DNA of 18,384 bases from positions 1 through 18,384 of the forward strand of contig SLJS01000373.1 of NCBI GenBank assembly GCA_007135015.1, in the 5' to 3' direction. Within the stretch, counting starts at the first letter, position 1, and each line of letters begins with the position of its first letter. Below the pieces are notes generated by a model, which saw only the letters and a program-made list of their open reading frames with translations, did no database searches and had not been told where the DNA came from. The stretch comes from Alcanivorax sp. GTDB taxonomy: Bacteria; Pseudomonadota; Gammaproteobacteria; Pseudomonadales; Alcanivoracaceae. Made by a program: the position numbers and the translations under genes. Positions 15,109-18,384 of the stretch are shown one piece after another.

Positions 15109-15132
15109 GGCCGGCTGAATGCTCAGTCGGCC
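15109..15132. terminator. Bidirectional hairpin between convergent genes
   Basis: GGCCGGCTGA (15109-15118) pairs over all 10 positions (one G-T) with TCAGTCGGCC (15123-15132) around a 4-nt loop. It sits in the 45-nt gap between two convergent stop codons, as expected of a shared terminator, although T-runs on either side are weak. Confidence 0.6.
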
Positions 15133-15136
15133 CGCT

Positions 15137-15448
15137 TCAATGCCTCACATTGAGCAGCTCGTGCAGTCGCCGCTCGTTGAATCCCTCGATTCGCTCCTTG
15201 CCGACAAGTATGGTGGGAATGCCACGGCCGCTGATACGTTCAAACTGCTCCCTGGCACGTTCGGACTGTTCCACATTGAGCTCGTGGTACTCAATGTCCC
15301 GCTCGCGTAGCCAGTGTTTGGTTGCCATGCAGGACGGGCAGAAGTCGATGGTGAATACCACCACCACGGGAAGCTCCTGACCGGCGGAGGTAACTGGAGC
15401 CTGCAGGAAGACAAGCAGCGTGCAAAGGTAGAGGACAATCCGCTTCAT
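15137..15448 (-). CDS. Exported glutaredoxin-like thiol protein
   Basis: This 103-residue protein has a signal peptide (about 1-22, MKRIVLYLCTLLVFLQAPVTSA) followed by a glutaredoxin/thioredoxin-fold domain. The redox pair is C37-P-S-C40 in VFTIDFCPSCMATKHWL, and the cis-proline loop is GIPTILVG (P78). The C-terminal GFNERRLHELL fits the glutaredoxin end. Most glutaredoxins are cytosolic and glutathione-dependent, so the export signal is unusual and suggests a role in periplasmic thiol chemistry, for example reduction or isomerisation of disulfides. No strong ribosome-binding site is seen before the ATG at 15448. It is convergent with the barrel gene and has no obvious operon partner. Confidence 0.85.
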   Translation of the reverse strand: MKRIVLYLCTLLVFLQAPVTSAGQELPVVVVFTIDFCPSCMATKHWLRERDIEYHELNVEQSERAREQFERISGRGIPTILVGKERIEGFNERRLHELLNVRH

Positions 15449-15605
15449 TACGGCGTTACCGTTGTTCCCGATAAGCTCTGGATGATCGGCAGGCCCTGAC
15501 TGTTACAATCCGGCAGGCGAAAAGCTGGCTGCAGGCTGTTTTCAAAGCTCTCATGTGCCTGTAGGAGCAATGCTTGCAGCGCGAAGGCACCTCAACGGGT
15601 TCGCG
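15449..15605. other. Intergenic region upstream of glutaredoxin-like gene
   Basis: Apart from the REP-like palindrome listed separately, I see no gene and no convincing promoter here. It must contain the promoter of the minus-strand glutaredoxin-like gene. Confidence 0.4.
15555..15590. repeat. REP-like palindrome
   Basis: GTGCCT (15555-15560) pairs with AGGCAC (15585-15590), with an inner GCAA/TTGC hairpin at 15567-15577. The core TGTAGGAGC...GCGCGAAGGC resembles the TGTAGGAGCGG...CGCGA palindromic elements known from Pseudomonas and relatives. It lies between the glutaredoxin-like gene and the tandem repeat. Confidence 0.5.
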
Positions 15606-15661
15606 CTTGCCCCTTTCCTCTTGCTCCTTGCTCCTTGCCCCTTGCCTCTTGTCCCTTGCCC
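15606..15661. repeat. Eight-unit 7-nt tandem repeat
   Basis: Eight consecutive 7-nt units fill exactly 56 bp, with consensus CTTGCYC on the plus strand (units such as CTTGCCC, CTTGCTC, CTTGCCT, CTTGTCC, and one diverged CTTTCCT). On the minus strand it is a purine-rich tract that begins one base after the PilZ stop codon. The variation between units suggests an old array. A 7-nt period would shift a reading frame if it lay in a gene, but here it is in the 3' untranslated region. Confidence 0.85.
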
Positions 15662-15662
15662 C

Positions 15663-16022
15663 TCATTTCCCCAGCCAGAGTGATTCCAGGTTCGGCGGCA
15701 TCCCCTGGTGCAGCTCGACCAGCCGCCGCAGGTGCTGCATGGCGTCCAGCTCGATGCGGGTGAACTCCAGGCCGGCGAGGCCATCTTCCACGCGCCGGAC
15801 CGCTGCCTCGGCGGGGATGCGGATATCGGAGTCCTCCATGACCAGCACCAGTTCGCACGCCGTGCCGGAGGTGATTTCCGCAGCATCGTGAAGGGAAACG
15901 AGCGCACCCTTGAGCGACAGGTCCATCAGTTCGGCGGGCAGGATTTTCCCGTCGATGTGCAGATGGGCCGCACCGTCGAAGTGGATGCGCGGAACGCGCC
16001 GTTTTTCGTTGTCGCCGCTCAT
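15663..16022 (-). CDS. PilZ-domain protein (probable c-di-GMP receptor)
   Basis: This 119-residue protein is a single PilZ domain. The c-di-GMP-binding motifs are both present: RxxxR as R8-R-V-P-R12 near the N-terminus and DxSxxG as D34-L-S36-L-K-G39. The strand-rich middle and the C-terminal helix (about 93-105, AMQHLRRLVELHQ) fit the family. The start at 16022 follows the EttA stop by 7 nt, with AGGGCGAG as possible ribosome-binding site; longer in-frame starts run inside ettA and lack support. It is probably co-transcribed with ettA. As a stand-alone receptor it would act by binding another protein; the partner is not visible. A diguanylate cyclase gene lies upstream on the same strand. 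Confidence 0.88.
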   Translation of the reverse strand: MSGDNEKRRVPRIHFDGAAHLHIDGKILPAELMDLSLKGALVSLHDAAEITSGTACELVLVMEDSDIRIPAEAAVRRVEDGLAGLEFTRIELDAMQHLRRLVELHQGMPPNLESLWLGK

Positions 16023-16029
16023 TCTCGCC

Positions 16030-17697
<1,668 letters not shown>

Positions 17698-17805
17698 AAG
17701 AAGTGACTGGCTGCCTGGAAATGGGCCCACAAGGTAGAACAAAGCGCGTCCGAGGGGAAGCCCGGGGGCGGGATCCGGTCTCGGGTATGACCCTGTCCAG
17801 TCGCT
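17698..17805 (-). promoter_or_regulatory. Intergenic region upstream of ettA
   Basis: This 108-nt gap between the GGDEF gene and ettA probably carries the ettA promoter, but no clear -35/-10 pair is seen by eye. It includes a GC-rich stretch (CCCCCGGGC near 17760) that might end the upstream transcript. Confidence 0.3.
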
Positions 17806-18384
17806 TCAGGCCTGTTCATGCTCCTGCGAATGCGGCGCCCAGACATGGAAGGTGTTGCGGCCGGCGGACTTGGCCTGGTACATGGCCTGGTCGGCACGGT
17901 CGATCAGGGTACCGGCGGAATCGTCGGTGTCAGGCACCACAATGCCGATGCTGGCGCCCAGGCGAAAGGTATTCTCTCCCAACTGCACCGGAGACTCGAA
18001 CTCCCTGAGCAGTTTTTCCGCCACGGTGACGGCCACGGCTTCCGGGTGCCGGGCATGGAGCAGGATGCAGAACTCGTCGCCGCCGACCCGGGCGACCACA
18101 TCCGTGTCCCGGGTGCTGTGCGCCATGCAGGCGGCCACGGTCTGCAGCAGCGTATCGCCGGTGCTGTGCCCATAGCGGTCATTGACGGGCTTGAAGCGGT
18201 CCAGGTCCAGGTAGAGCAGGGCCATGTCCGGGGGCTGGCGGCTCAGCCGGTCATTGAGCAGACGGTCCAGGCCCCGGCGGTTGACCAGGCCGGTGAGCGG
18301 GTCGCGCTCGGACTCATCGCGCAGTTGCTGTTCGCGCAGCTGCCAGTGGGTGACATCCTTGACCACCAGGCTGACGCCGGTAAA
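17806..18384 (-). CDS. Diguanylate cyclase, C-terminal part (PAS end plus GGDEF domain), truncated by the window
   Basis: The frame enters from the right edge with no start visible; 192 C-terminal residues are seen. The first part, FTGVSLVVKDVTHWQLREQQ, looks like the end of a PAS domain and its signalling helix. A full GGDEF domain follows: RDPLTGLVNRRGL, the metal and substrate region LLYLDLDRFKPVNDRYGHSTGD, the active-site loop RVGGDEF intact, and a product-inhibition I-site RDTD five residues before it. It ends with SIGIVVP and ADQAMYQAKSAGRNTF. It should make c-di-GMP from two GTP and be subject to feedback inhibition. No EAL domain follows. It is on the same strand as ettA and the PilZ gene, 108 nt upstream of ettA. 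Confidence 0.92.
   Translation of the reverse strand, partial: FTGVSLVVKDVTHWQLREQQLRDESERDPLTGLVNRRGLDRLLNDRLSRQPPDMALLYLDLDRFKPVNDRYGHSTGDTLLQTVAACMAHSTRDTDVVARVGGDEFCILLHARHPEAVAVTVAEKLLREFESPVQLGENTFRLGASIGIVVPDTDDSAGTLIDRADQAMYQAKSAGRNTFHVWAPHSQEHEQA

Noticed and set aside
15606..15661. Possible CRISPR array
   Set aside because: The 7-nt units are contiguous with no spacers and no cas genes nearby; it is a simple tandem repeat.

Overview
The window is GC-rich, gene-dense bacterial DNA. It most likely comes from a gammaproteobacterium: it has an EttA of exactly the E. coli length, a YhbQ-type GIY-YIG protein, GGDEF and PilZ proteins, lipoprotein and outer-membrane signals, and REP-like intergenic palindromes of a gammaproteobacterial kind. 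Genus cannot be told from the sequence alone. No rRNA, tRNA, CRISPR array, transposase or phage gene was seen.

Layout. (1) 1-1448, minus strand: a partial membrane-anchored protein and, upstream of it, a secreted protein that keeps the copper-ligand pattern of peptidylglycine/dopamine monooxygenases (HH, H, HxH, M). (2) 1781-4224, minus strand: a two-component system with an OmpR-type response regulator, translationally coupled (ATGA) to an unusual membrane sensor kinase. (3) 4533-6809, plus strand, divergent from (2): a coiled-coil polytopic membrane protein followed by a lipoprotein with a von Willebrand A-like domain. (4) 6948-13531, plus strand: a tight operon with a complete branched-chain-amino-acid-type ABC importer (LivG, LivH, LivM, binding protein, LivF) ending in a long-chain-type acyl-CoA ligase, then a small GIY-YIG protein. 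(5) 13876-14449: a gene-poor stretch with palindromes. (6) 14450-15448: an outer-membrane beta-barrel-like protein convergent with an exported glutaredoxin-like protein. (7) 15449-15662: a REP-like palindrome and a 7-nt tandem repeat. (8) 15663-18384, minus strand: a PilZ protein in an apparent operon with EttA, and a truncated PAS/GGDEF diguanylate cyclase upstream.

How the genes may work together. The importer and ligase form a plausible uptake-and-activation unit for an organic acid rather than an amino acid. The two-component system and the divergent membrane protein/lipoprotein pair look like a small envelope module, in which the kinase has almost no periplasmic domain of its own and could take its signal from the neighbours. 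The right edge carries a c-di-GMP producer and a c-di-GMP receptor on either side of the translation factor EttA. The most novel-looking parts are the PHM-like protein and the two-component/coiled-coil/vWA-lipoprotein module; both are inferred from sequence only.
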